Positions 1 through 6,085 of a DNA stretch of 10,643 nucleotides are shown piece by piece. Each line of letters opens with the position of its first letter. Position 1 is the first letter of the stretch. Under the pieces are notes generated by a model. It had not been told where the DNA came from. It ran no database searches and worked only from the letters and a program-made list of their open reading frames with translations. Both the position numbers and the translations under genes were made by a program. The DNA lies in the NCBI GenBank assembly GCA_958423535.1, contig CATZRJ010000050.1, forward strand, positions 1-10,643, given 5' to 3'. Source of the stretch: an uncultured Collinsella sp. GTDB lineage: Bacteria > Actinomycetota > Coriobacteriia > Coriobacteriales > Coriobacteriaceae.

Positions 1-43
1 GACACGGAAGAGGTCAGAAGTTCAAATCTTCTAACGCCCACCA
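1..43 (+). tRNA. tRNA-Val(GAC), 3' part only
   Basis: The window opens inside a tRNA. The T arm is clear: stem AGAAG (16-20), loop TTCAAAT (21-27), stem CTTCT (28-32). The 3' acceptor strand AACGCCC (33-39), discriminator A40 and an encoded CCA (41-43) follow. Counting back, AGGTC (11-15) is a five-base variable loop and GGAAG (6-10) is the 3' anticodon stem. This puts GAC at bases 1-3 as the anticodon, followed by A37 and C38, so the tRNA should decode valine GUC/GUU. The D arm and 5' acceptor strand lie outside the window, so the identity rests on the anticodon position alone. Confidence 0.85.
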
Positions 44-52
44 AATGTTCGC

Positions 53-85
53 AGCCCAGAGGCTTTGTCTCTGGGTTGTTTTGTT
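53..85 (+). terminator. Rho-independent terminator after tRNA-Val
   Basis: CCCAGAG (55-61) pairs perfectly with CTCTGGG (69-75) around a 7-nt loop. An A-T and a G-T pair at 53-54/76-77 can extend the stem. The tail 76-85 is TTGTTTTGTT. This should end the tRNA transcript. Confidence 0.85.
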
Positions 86-131
86 ATAAACACACATAAT
101 ATGCCATCAAATTATCGACATCGGTCGCTTT

Positions 132-160
132 TTCACGTTGCATTTGCTGCCCGGCATAAT
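132..160 (+). promoter_or_regulatory. Possible promoter for the PPTase-TetR unit
   Basis: TTCACG (132-137, 4 of 6 to the -35 consensus) and CATAAT (155-160, 5 of 6 to the -10 consensus) are separated by 17 bases, 33 bases before the assigned ATG. An 8-bp inverted repeat, CAAATTAT (108-115) and ATAATTTG (156-163), overlaps the -10 and could be a regulator site, but it is short and AT-rich. Assignment is by pattern only. Confidence 0.35.
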
Positions 161-192
161 TTGTCATCATTGGCCTCTTGGTCTCGTGGGAG

Positions 193-831
193 ATGATTAT
201 TTTGATCATAACCGTGCACGTCGCCCGCGTTTCTATGGTTGACCCCCGTGCGATCGTCGATCTTGCGCCGATGGCACCTCATTATGCCGCTCGCGCACTA
301 GACGATGACCTTCCGCTTTCTACTCGTCGAGAAGCTGCCGGTGTGGGTGCGCTTCTTCGTGACGTTTTGGGTGTCTACGAGGATGCGCAGCTTGTGCGCT
401 CTTCATTTGGCAAACCTGAACTTGCAGATGCTAATGCCCCCTCCATTTCGATTTCGCATGCCGCCGGTACGGCCGTTCTTGCTGTTTCTGAGGCCGCGCA
501 GTTATCTGGAGGACCTATAGGCGTAGACATTGAGTCGATGGGTGAGGTGTCGCCCCTGGCGGTTAGTCGAATGGCAACCTTCGAGGAGCGTGCATGGATT
601 GACGCTGCGGGTAATCAGCGGGAGCGTTGCCGTCGCATGTGCCGGGTATGGACACGCATCGAAGCCGTTCTCAAAGCGCAGGGGAGCGGTTTTTCGGTTG
701 ATCCCGGCAAGGACGGACTGCCCAACGGCTGGAACGTTTCGTTCACTGAATACGATGGAAGCGTCATCTCGTGCGCCGCGCGCTTCGTGCCCCAAATCGT
801 CCTCAAAGAGCATATCTTTCATGTAGGATAG
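193..831 (+). CDS. 4'-phosphopantetheinyl transferase, Sfp type
   Basis: This enzyme moves the phosphopantetheine arm of CoA onto a serine of a carrier protein, converting apo- to holo-carrier. Counted from ATG193 (212 aa), the family motifs are in order: a FGKP-type substrate segment (72-75), SISH (86-89), the metal-binding GVDIE (110-114; D112 and E114) and WTRIEAVLKAQGSG (153-166; W153, E157, K161). The lysine often found before the glutamate is Ile here. Length fits Sfp-type enzymes. The start is uncertain: ATG193 directly follows a GGGAG (188-192), which would be better spaced for TTG202; a TTG at 178 has no visible ribosome site. All give the same mature fold. The gene lies 27 bases upstream of a TetR regulator and one transcription unit before an operon encoding an acyl carrier protein (3649-3882), its most likely local client. 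The genome may also encode an AcpS, so the partner is inference. Confidence 0.88.
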   Translation: MIILIITVHVARVSMVDPRAIVDLAPMAPHYAARALDDDLPLSTRREAAGVGALLRDVLGVYEDAQLVRSSFGKPELADANAPSISISHAAGTAVLAVSEAAQLSGGPIGVDIESMGEVSPLAVSRMATFEERAWIDAAGNQRERCRRMCRVWTRIEAVLKAQGSGFSVDPGKDGLPNGWNVSFTEYDGSVISCAARFVPQIVLKEHIFHVG

Positions 832-858
832 GGCTGATTGCCAACAGGGGAGACCGTT

Positions 859-1476
859 ATGCCGCTAGATGCAAAGAACGATATCAGCGCCCGCATCGAG
901 GATGCCGTCTTTGAGCTTATGGGGACGACACCGGTGCAGGCGATCAAGGTGACCGATGTGCTGAGGCTCGCGCATACCTCGAAATCGACGTTTTACCGCT
1001 GCTATCGTTCTGTCGACGACGTTGTTAAGCGATTTGAGGACGATCTGCTCCACAATATGCAAGATATTAACGACGTTGCCCTTGAGGCGCGCTTTGGTGA
1101 CGCTCAGCTCGATCCGACGCCGACGATGATCAAGCGTATGGAGATCCTACAGCGCAATCGTTCGAAGGTGCTCGCGCTCAACAGTGAAAACGGGGACCCC
1201 GTGTTCACGCATAAGGCTACGGTTTTCATGCATGAGTATTTTCGCGACCGTCTGCGCTCAACATTTTCTGACGAGACCGATCTTGACCTGTATCTGGCCT
1301 TTGCGCTCGCGGGACATCACAACCTTGTCCAGTATTGGCTCGAGGTCCGTCCCGATTTAGAAGCGCGCACCGTTGCCGCCGCCCTCAATCGCATGTTCTA
1401 CGCACCACTCTTTGTCGACGATGCGTCGCGCCACTGGCACCCACGCATCCCCGATTTCGAAAAGCCGCTCGGGTGA
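859..1476 (+). CDS. TetR/AcrR-family transcriptional regulator
   Basis: A 205-aa protein of TetR repressor size. The N-terminal DNA-binding domain shows VTDVLRLAHTSKSTFYRCYR at residues 31-50, the usual helix-turn-helix followed by the conserved (S/T)FYR(Y/H)F-like segment. The rest is the expected all-helical ligand-binding and dimerisation domain, ending in a segment (FALAGHHNLVQYWLE) typical of TetR C-terminal domains. ATG859 is chosen because AGGGGAG (846-852) sits 6 bases upstream; an in-frame TTG at 838 precedes that site and is unlikely. The gene follows the PPTase by 27 bases and is probably co-transcribed with it. A strong terminator closes the unit. The nearest plausible target is the 18-bp palindrome at 1675-1692 before the thiolase operon; the effector may be an acyl compound or the transporter substrate. 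Target and ligand are inference. Confidence 0.88.
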   Translation: MPLDAKNDISARIEDAVFELMGTTPVQAIKVTDVLRLAHTSKSTFYRCYRSVDDVVKRFEDDLLHNMQDINDVALEARFGDAQLDPTPTMIKRMEILQRNRSKVLALNSENGDPVFTHKATVFMHEYFRDRLRSTFSDETDLDLYLAFALAGHHNLVQYWLEVRPDLEARTVAAALNRMFYAPLFVDDASRHWHPRIPDFEKPLG

Positions 1477-1584
1477 ACGGCTGGTTTTTTGGGATGAACG
1501 GTTGCGTTGGTTGCGGATTCAGAGCAATCCAGCCCTATGAATCGATTTAAGTATGGCCATTTATCTGCTATTTGGAACGCCTAT

Positions 1585-1625
1585 CCCCGATGTGTCCCAT
1601 ATGATGGGACACATCGGGGCTTTTT
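1585..1625 (+). terminator. Strong intrinsic terminator of the PPTase-TetR unit
   Basis: A perfect 16-bp stem (1585-1600 with 1604-1619, beginning CCCCGATG) closes on the three bases ATG, followed by C and TTTTT (1621-1625). It lies 109 bases after the TetR stop and should separate this unit from the thiolase operon. Bases 1477-1584 show no supported gene or site. Confidence 0.92.
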
Positions 1626-1674
1626 GTCTCACGCATCTCGTTTAACCCCTCATAAACTAAAGCTACGTTCAAAA

Positions 1675-1692
1675 GAACCACTGCAGTAGTTC
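1675..1692 (+). promoter_or_regulatory. 18-bp palindrome, candidate TetR operator
   Basis: GAACCACTGCAGTAGTTC is an inverted repeat in which 8 of 9 base pairs match; only C1679/A1688 break symmetry, and the 8-bp core ACTGCAGT is perfect. Size and symmetry fit a TetR-family operator, and it lies between the regulator gene and the thiolase operon. No good consensus promoter is visible beside it; TTTAAC (1641-1646) and TACGTT (1664-1669) have 17-base spacing but are weak matches. Binding is inferred from position. Confidence 0.5.
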
Positions 1693-1712
1693 AACGTGTG
1701 ACGGCACAGAAA

Positions 1713-1746
1713 AGCCGCGAGCGCTCTCTCACCTTCGCTCGCGGCT
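1713..1746 (-). terminator. Hairpin: minus-strand terminator or leader hairpin
   Basis: AGCCGCGAGCG (1713-1723) pairs perfectly with CGCTCGCGGCT (1736-1746) across a 12-nt loop. AAAA at 1710-1713 gives a T run after the stem on the minus strand, so it would terminate transcription only in that direction. No minus-strand gene is seen nearby. It may stop antisense transcripts, or act as a stable hairpin in the thiolase operon leader if the promoter is upstream. Confidence 0.5.
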
Positions 1747-1797
1747 GGACTGCGCCATCATTCCGTACACCTTCACATGATTAGGATGTGATATTCA

Positions 1798-3084
1798 GTG
1801 GTTACGCTCGGAAAGAACATGCGCAGCGTCTCGATTGTAGGCGTAGGCTGCACCCCATTCAAGGATTTTGAGGAGCATCCCGAGACCCAGGGTATTGGCG
1901 AGGGCGAGGCGTTTGGCTATGCGGCCCTCGAGGCAATTGCCGATGCCGGCCTTGAGCCCCGCGATATCGACTTTTTCTATCACGGTAGCGCCAATCCGTA
2001 TCTCGTTGGCGATTGCATTACCCCCAACATGCAGGTTGCCGATTGGTTTGGTGTTCGCGCCAAGGGTTCCGTCCATCATTCCGAGGCTTGCTGCACGGGC
2101 TATGTCGCCCTTGAGCAGGCCGTGATGGCAGTCGCCTCCGGTGCCTACGATGTTGTCCTTACGGGTGCCTGCGATTTGGCTTCGACTCTTCCCGTTGAGC
2201 ACATGCCCTCCCATATTCGTCAGGACTTTACGCTCGACGTCATGATTCCCTCGCTCGATAAGATCTATGACCGCGCTTATGGTCGCCCGCTCGATGGCGC
2301 CTTTGGTGTGTCGTTCGACAACTGGATCAACGAGTATTCGATGCAGTACGACCTTACCGCCGATCAGATCGATGACGCCCTGAACGGCCTTACCAAGAGC
2401 CTTCGCCGCGGTGCCGTCCTGAATCCCCTTGCCTGGTACGAGACCACGGTCGAGGAGGACGCGAAGGCAGCTGGGTTCGATACTGCCGACGAGTATCTCA
2501 AGAGCATGTACAACCCGCGCGTTACGCAGTACCTGCGCGTCACCGGCTTTGAGAAGAAATGCGACGGTGCCGCAGCTGTTGTCGTGATGCCCACGGAGAA
2601 GGCCAAGGCATTGGGTGTCCCGTATGCACCTATCGAGGTTCTGGGCACGGGCGCCTCTGCCGTCGAGGCCGGCCTGCTTCACAACGAGCACTGGGCTACC
2701 GAGCTTGCTGCCAAGCAGGTCTACGACCTTACCGGCGTGAGCCCCGACGAGATCGACCTGTTTATGTGCAATGACTTCTTCCTGGCTTCCGAGATTGTCT
2801 CGGCTGAGGAGTGCGGCTATATTCCGCGCGGCGAGGCTTGGAAGTACGCGATCGATGGTCGCACCGCTTTTGACGGCGATAAGCCCATCAACCCGCACGG
2901 TGGCCGCTGCAACTTCGGTCACGCTCATGGCGCATCCGGCATCGCCGATATCGTCGAGGCCGTCAAGCAAATGCGCGGCGTCGCCGGTGCCACCCAGATG
3001 AAGAAGGTTCCCGAGACGGCTTTTCTGCGCGGTTTTGGCGGTTCTCAGAACGTGCGCTGCCAGATCCTTCGTACCGTCGCTTAA
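1798..3084 (+). CDS. Thiolase-family protein (SCP-x/PhlC-like)
   Basis: Thiolases cleave or form carbon-carbon bonds of beta-ketoacyl thioesters. Over 428 aa from GTG1798, the motifs are: N-terminal strand SVSIVGVGCTPF (10-21); nucleophile loop SEACCTG (95-101), where C98 aligns with the acylated cysteine and C99 takes the usual Ser/Ala place; NDFF (325-328) in place of NEAF; and NPHGG with GHAHGASG (365-369, 374-381), carrying the catalytic histidine H375. The C-terminal Cys-x-Gly motif of classical thiolases is absent; the position reads GFGGSQN (412-418), as in SCP-x and archaeal thiolases that work with DUF35 proteins. A DUF35 gene follows 38 bases later, which supports a heteromeric complex. 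The start is uncertain: GTG1798 has AGGA 11 bases upstream, whereas ATG1819 starts at the conserved strand but has only GGAAAG at 3 bases. Direction and substrate are unknown. First gene of the operon. Confidence 0.9.
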   Translation: MVTLGKNMRSVSIVGVGCTPFKDFEEHPETQGIGEGEAFGYAALEAIADAGLEPRDIDFFYHGSANPYLVGDCITPNMQVADWFGVRAKGSVHHSEACCTGYVALEQAVMAVASGAYDVVLTGACDLASTLPVEHMPSHIRQDFTLDVMIPSLDKIYDRAYGRPLDGAFGVSFDNWINEYSMQYDLTADQIDDALNGLTKSLRRGAVLNPLAWYETTVEEDAKAAGFDTADEYLKSMYNPRVTQYLRVTGFEKKCDGAAAVVVMPTEKAKALGVPYAPIEVLGTGASAVEAGLLHNEHWATELAAKQVYDLTGVSPDEIDLFMCNDFFLASEIVSAEECGYIPRGEAWKYAIDGRTAFDGDKPINPHGGRCNFGHAHGASGIADIVEAVKQMRGVAGATQMKKVPETAFLRGFGGSQNVRCQILRTVA

Positions 3085-3122
3085 GCGACCGCGGTTTTCG
3101 ATTTCCCATAAGGAGTATTCTC

Positions 3123-3545
3123 ATGCAACTCAAAGATATGGAGCCCGTGGTCAAGAAGTTCTACACGGGTCTTGAAGAGGGCATCTATTGGGCGCGCCAG
3201 TGCCCCGAGTGCGGAGCCGTCGAGTTTCCGCCACACCTTGCCTGCAATGCCTGCGGCTACCACAAGACCGATTGGGTCCAGGTTTCTGGTCACGGCCATC
3301 TGATCGATTTTACCTTGCCTGGTCCGCAGAACGACAAGCCCTACCTCAAGCAGTATGGCAAGTACGCCTACGGCGCCGTCGATATCGACGAGGGCTCTCA
3401 GTACACCTACGTCATCTACGGCATTACCAAGAAGAAGGCCCCCGAGATTCGCGCCAAACTCATGGCGGGCGAGACCGTTGGCGTCCATGCCAAGGTTATC
3501 GACCGTCCGGGCTACAAAGAGCTCACGTTCGAGCTTGACGACTAG
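3123..3545 (+). CDS. Zn-ribbon/OB-fold (DUF35) thiolase partner
   Basis: A 140-aa protein of the DUF35 family. The N-terminal helix (1-25) leads into a rubredoxin-like zinc ribbon with two CxxC pairs, CPEC (C27, C30) and CNAC (C41, C44). An OB-fold follows (about 50-138). Known relatives include the DUF35 protein that links acetoacetyl-CoA thiolase to HMG-CoA synthase in archaea, PhlB of the PhlACB acyltransferase, and the ChsH2 DUF35 domain paired with the Ltp2 aldolase in steroid degradation. In each, the OB domain helps a thiolase-fold partner bind or hand over an acyl thioester. Here it directly follows a thiolase-fold gene, so the two very likely form a complex. ATG3123 has AAGGAG about 7 bases upstream. 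A hairpin separates it from the carrier-protein gene. Confidence 0.92.
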   Translation: MQLKDMEPVVKKFYTGLEEGIYWARQCPECGAVEFPPHLACNACGYHKTDWVQVSGHGHLIDFTLPGPQNDKPYLKQYGKYAYGAVDIDEGSQYTYVIYGITKKKAPEIRAKLMAGETVGVHAKVIDRPGYKELTFELDD

Positions 3546-3580
3546 GTTTTCACCCCTGTAACAATTCGATTCCTCTCTTA

Positions 3581-3630
3581 GGCCACGGCGGGACCCATGT
3601 CTCCAGCCCGCCGTGGTCGCCCCTCTTTTT
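3581..3630 (+). terminator. Intra-operon hairpin with pyrimidine tail
   Basis: CCACGGCGGG (3583-3592) pairs perfectly with CCCGCCGTGG (3607-3616) across a 14-nt loop, and two more pairs (G-C, G-T) extend it. The tail is CGCCCCTCTTTTT, but the T run starts 9 bases after the 10-bp stem. It may be a partial terminator or an RNA-stability or processing site between the DUF35 and carrier-protein genes. The next ribosome site lies just after it. Confidence 0.6.
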
Positions 3631-3648
3631 AATTAGAAAGGCACCATC

Positions 3649-3882
3649 ATGAACGAAGAACTCACTCAGCAGATCTGCGATTTCGCCAAGTCCGCTTACA
3701 ACTATGACGGCGATGTGACTCCCGAGACGACGTTTGAGACCCTGGGCAAGGGCTCGATGAAGATGATCGCGCTGACCTCCATGATCGAGAACGAGCTCGA
3801 CGCCGAGGTTCCTGTGCGTGAGGTCATGGTCATGAAGACCATCGGCGAGCTTATCGAGCGCACTGCCGAAGAGATGGAGTAA
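3649..3882 (+). CDS. Acyl carrier protein (phosphopantetheine-binding)
   Basis: A 77-aa acidic protein with the four-helix carrier-protein pattern. Helix I is about 3-16. The loop and helix II entry read FETLGKGSMKMIALTSMIENE (29-49), helix II ends near 50, and the C-terminal EVPVREVMVMKTIGELIERT (53-72) matches the (I/V)P..(D/E)...(I/M).T(V/I)G(D/E) region of ACPs. S36 is the predicted phosphopantetheine serine. The common DSL signature is replaced by GSM (35-37), which sets it apart from the fatty-acid-synthesis ACP. The PPTase at 193-831 is a candidate activator. It should carry an acyl group as a thioester between the thiolase/DUF35 pair and the phosphate acyltransferase, whose gene starts 5 bases after this stop. 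The ribosome site AGAAAGG is about 7 bases before ATG3649. Family assignment is good; cargo is unknown. Confidence 0.88.
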   Translation: MNEELTQQICDFAKSAYNYDGDVTPETTFETLGKGSMKMIALTSMIENELDAEVPVREVMVMKTIGELIERTAEEME

Positions 3883-3887
3883 CTGCC

Positions 3888-4895
3888 ATGGACCTGATGC
3901 AGACCCTGCGCGAGCAGGCTGCCGCCAAGCCTATGCGCGTTGCTTTTCCCGAGGGCGAAAACGAGACCATGATGCAGGCGGTCGCAAAGATCGCCGCCGA
4001 GCATCTTGCCGAATGCGTGTTGGTCGGCGACGGCGGCAAGCTCAAGGAGCTTGCCGATGAGCGCGGCATCTCCCTTGACGGCATCGAGATTGTCGATGTG
4101 ACCGACGAGGAGGCGAACGCCGCTTGCTGCGAGCGCTACCTTTCGCATCCGGATTGCAAGTTTAAGCCCAAGGGCGCTGCGCGCCGTATGACGCGTCCGC
4201 TTGAGCGCGCCCTGATTTTGCAGGTGCTCGGCGATGTCGACGTTATGTTCGCGGGCATCGATAACGCCACGGGCGATATTATCCTGGCGGGTCAGACCAT
4301 CGTCGGCCTTGCCGACGGGGTGGACACCGTGAGCTCGTGCGGTATCGCCGACATTCCCAACTGGAACGGCGGCGAAGGCGGCCTTTTGGCTTTTGGCGAT
4401 TCCGCCGTTTGCGTCGACCCCACGAGCGAGGAGCTTGCCTCGATCGCGATTTCGTCGAGCGAAACGGTGCGCTCGCTGACCGGATGGGATATCCGTTGCG
4501 CGCTGCTTTCGCATTCGACTGACGGCTCGATGGATAACGAGCTCGTCGACAAAGTGCGCCGTGCTTGCGAGATTGCCAACGATCGCCGTCCCGACCTTGC
4601 CATCGATGGCGAGTTCCAGTTTGATTCGGCGATTAACCCCAAAGTTGCGGCCAAGAAGGTACGTCGTGAGTCCGCTGTTGCGGGCAAAGCCAACGTGGTC
4701 ATCTGGCCCGATATCAACGTGGGCAATATCGGCGTCAAGATCATCCAGAATCTGACCGGTGCCAATGCCTACGGCCCCATGCTTCAGGGCTTCAAGAAGA
4801 TCGTGTGCGATTGTTCGCGCTCTGCGCCCGTCGACGAGATCGTCGGCAACGTGGTGATGAGCTGCGTGCGCGCCCAGGCGCTTAAGGAGGCTTAA
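3888..4895 (+). CDS. Phosphate acetyl/butyryltransferase (Pta/Ptb)
   Basis: A 335-aa protein of the phosphate acyltransferase family (PF01515), which interconverts acyl-CoA plus phosphate with acyl phosphate plus CoA. Conserved blocks are AFPEGEN (19-25), the ALLSHSTDGS segment (205-214), DGEFQFDSAI (240-249), WPDINVGNIGVKI (273-285) and DCSRSAPVDE (308-317). S310, R311 and D316 correspond to catalytic residues defined in Methanosarcina thermophila Pta. It lacks the DRTGG/P-loop N-terminal domains of long enterobacterial Pta. The sequence reads more like Pta than typical Ptb, although the downstream kinase is of the butyrate kinase type, so chain length cannot be fixed. GGAG (3876-3879), inside the end of the carrier-protein gene, serves ATG3888, suggesting translational coupling. 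The neighbouring ACP raises the possibility that it uses acyl-ACP, as the otherwise different PlsX does; this is inference. Confidence 0.9.
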   Translation: MDLMQTLREQAAAKPMRVAFPEGENETMMQAVAKIAAEHLAECVLVGDGGKLKELADERGISLDGIEIVDVTDEEANAACCERYLSHPDCKFKPKGAARRMTRPLERALILQVLGDVDVMFAGIDNATGDIILAGQTIVGLADGVDTVSSCGIADIPNWNGGEGGLLAFGDSAVCVDPTSEELASIAISSSETVRSLTGWDIRCALLSHSTDGSMDNELVDKVRRACEIANDRRPDLAIDGEFQFDSAINPKVAAKKVRRESAVAGKANVVIWPDINVGNIGVKIIQNLTGANAYGPMLQGFKKIVCDCSRSAPVDEIVGNVVMSCVRAQALKEA

Positions 4896-4898
4896 GGT

Positions 4899-6011
4899 AT
4901 GTCCGATAAAAAGACTCCCTGGCGCGTCCTGGTCATCAACCCAGGTTCCACTTCCACAAAGGTGGGCGTTTTTGAGGGTGATGAGTGCAAGCTCAGTAAG
5001 AACGTTGCGCACGATGCGAAGGACCTTGCCCAGTTCGACGGGGTTTCGGCTCAGATGCCGTATCGCTGCGATCTGATTCTTGGAGCACTGGGGGAGGCGG
5101 GCCTAAAGCTCGAGGACTTTGATGCATTTGTCGGTCGCGGCGGCGGCTTGCTTTCGCTGCCCGGTGGTACGTATGCCATTAATGAGGTCATGCTCGAGCA
5201 TGCCCGCGTCGGTGCGAATGGCATTCAGCACCCGGCACAGCTGGGTCCCCAGATTGCCCATGAGTTCGCCTCAAAGACGGGCAAGCCCTCTTTTGTGGTG
5301 AATCCTCCCGATACCGATGAGCTGTGCGACCTCGCACGCATGACGGGCATTAAGGGCGTGTATCGAAACGTGCACCTGCACGCCCTTAATCTTAAAGAGA
5401 CCGCCATCCGCCATGCGGCAAAGCTCGGTCGCCCCTATGATGAGTGCAACTTCATCGTTTGCCATATTGGCGGCGGCATCTCTATCTCGGCTCATCTTAA
5501 GGGCAAGATGGTGGACGGCAACGACATCGTCGGCGGTGAGGGTCCCATGGCGCCGACGCGCTGTGGATCGGTTCCCGCGATCGAGGTCGCAAAGTACACC
5601 GCGGAGCACGGTCTTGACGTCGCCCGCGCCCATTGCATGAAGACCGGCGGCTTTGTCGATCTTTTGGGTACCTCCGATGCCATCGAGGTGTGCGATCGTG
5701 CTGCAGCGGGCGATAAGGCCGCAGCTCGCGCCTGGGATGCAATGGTCTACCAAATCTGCAAGTGGATTGGCGAGATGGCTTGTGTGCTGAAGGGCGACGT
5801 CGACGGCATCTTGCTCGGAGGCGGCATGGTCCACAGCAAGGAACTCGTTGCCTCGATTGAGGAGTGCTGCTCTTGGATCGCCCCCGTGTCGGCTTATCCC
5901 GGCGAGTTTGAGCTCGAGGCGATGGCGTCTGGCGCCTGCCGCGTGCTCGATGGCGTCGAGGAAGCGCTCGTGTACAGCGGAGAACCCGTGTTCACCGGAT
6001 TCAACGACTGA
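4899..6011 (+). CDS. buk: Butyrate kinase family acyl kinase
   Basis: An ASKHA-fold kinase interconverting acyl phosphate plus ADP with a carboxylic acid plus ATP. Over 370 aa, slightly longer than typical Buk (about 355), it shows: phosphate-binding NPGSTSTKVGVFEG (14-27); VGRGGGLLSLPGGTYAIN (78-95) with R80; the HPAQLG block (111-116); NVHLHALN (157-164) with the conserved histidine; HIGGGISISAH (189-199); GEGPMAPTRCG (213-223) with R221; and ILLGGGMVHS (304-313). These fit Buk better than acetate kinase. AAGGAGG (4884-4890) lies 8 bases before the start, and the gap to the upstream acyltransferase is only 3 bases, so the pair is translated as a unit. Together they would make ATP from an acyl thioester, or run backwards to activate an acid. 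Branched or other short-chain acids are possible substrates; the sequence cannot decide. Confidence 0.92.
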   Translation: MSDKKTPWRVLVINPGSTSTKVGVFEGDECKLSKNVAHDAKDLAQFDGVSAQMPYRCDLILGALGEAGLKLEDFDAFVGRGGGLLSLPGGTYAINEVMLEHARVGANGIQHPAQLGPQIAHEFASKTGKPSFVVNPPDTDELCDLARMTGIKGVYRNVHLHALNLKETAIRHAAKLGRPYDECNFIVCHIGGGISISAHLKGKMVDGNDIVGGEGPMAPTRCGSVPAIEVAKYTAEHGLDVARAHCMKTGGFVDLLGTSDAIEVCDRAAAGDKAAARAWDAMVYQICKWIGEMACVLKGDVDGILLGGGMVHSKELVASIEECCSWIAPVSAYPGEFELEAMASGACRVLDGVEEALVYSGEPVFTGFND

Positions 6012-6024
6012 TAGTGCTGTGTTT

Positions 6025-6064
6025 GGGGCGGCCGCTGGTGATGCCTGGCCGCTCCGACCCTTTT
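6025..6064 (+). terminator. Intra-operon hairpin with pyrimidine tail
   Basis: GGGGCGGCC (6025-6033) pairs with GGCCGCTCC (6047-6055), with one G-T pair, across 13 bases, followed by GACCCTTTTCTTT. It lies between the kinase and transporter genes, directly before the transporter ribosome site. A moderate terminator, or a site that lowers expression of downstream genes. Confidence 0.55.
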
Positions 6065-6085
6065 CTTTAAGTGTAAGGATGGATC

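Noticed and set aside
1335..1689. Small plus-strand frames of 60-71 codons after and overlapping the TetR gene
   Set aside because: They overlap the TetR gene or cross the strong terminator at 1585-1625, lack ribosome sites and show no family features.
1795..2970. 391-codon open frame on the minus strand
   Set aside because: It lies opposite the thiolase gene, which has clear family motifs; the antisense translation has none.
3702..5012. 436-codon open frame on the minus strand
   Set aside because: It runs antisense across three well-supported genes (ACP, acyltransferase, kinase) and has no recognisable motif.
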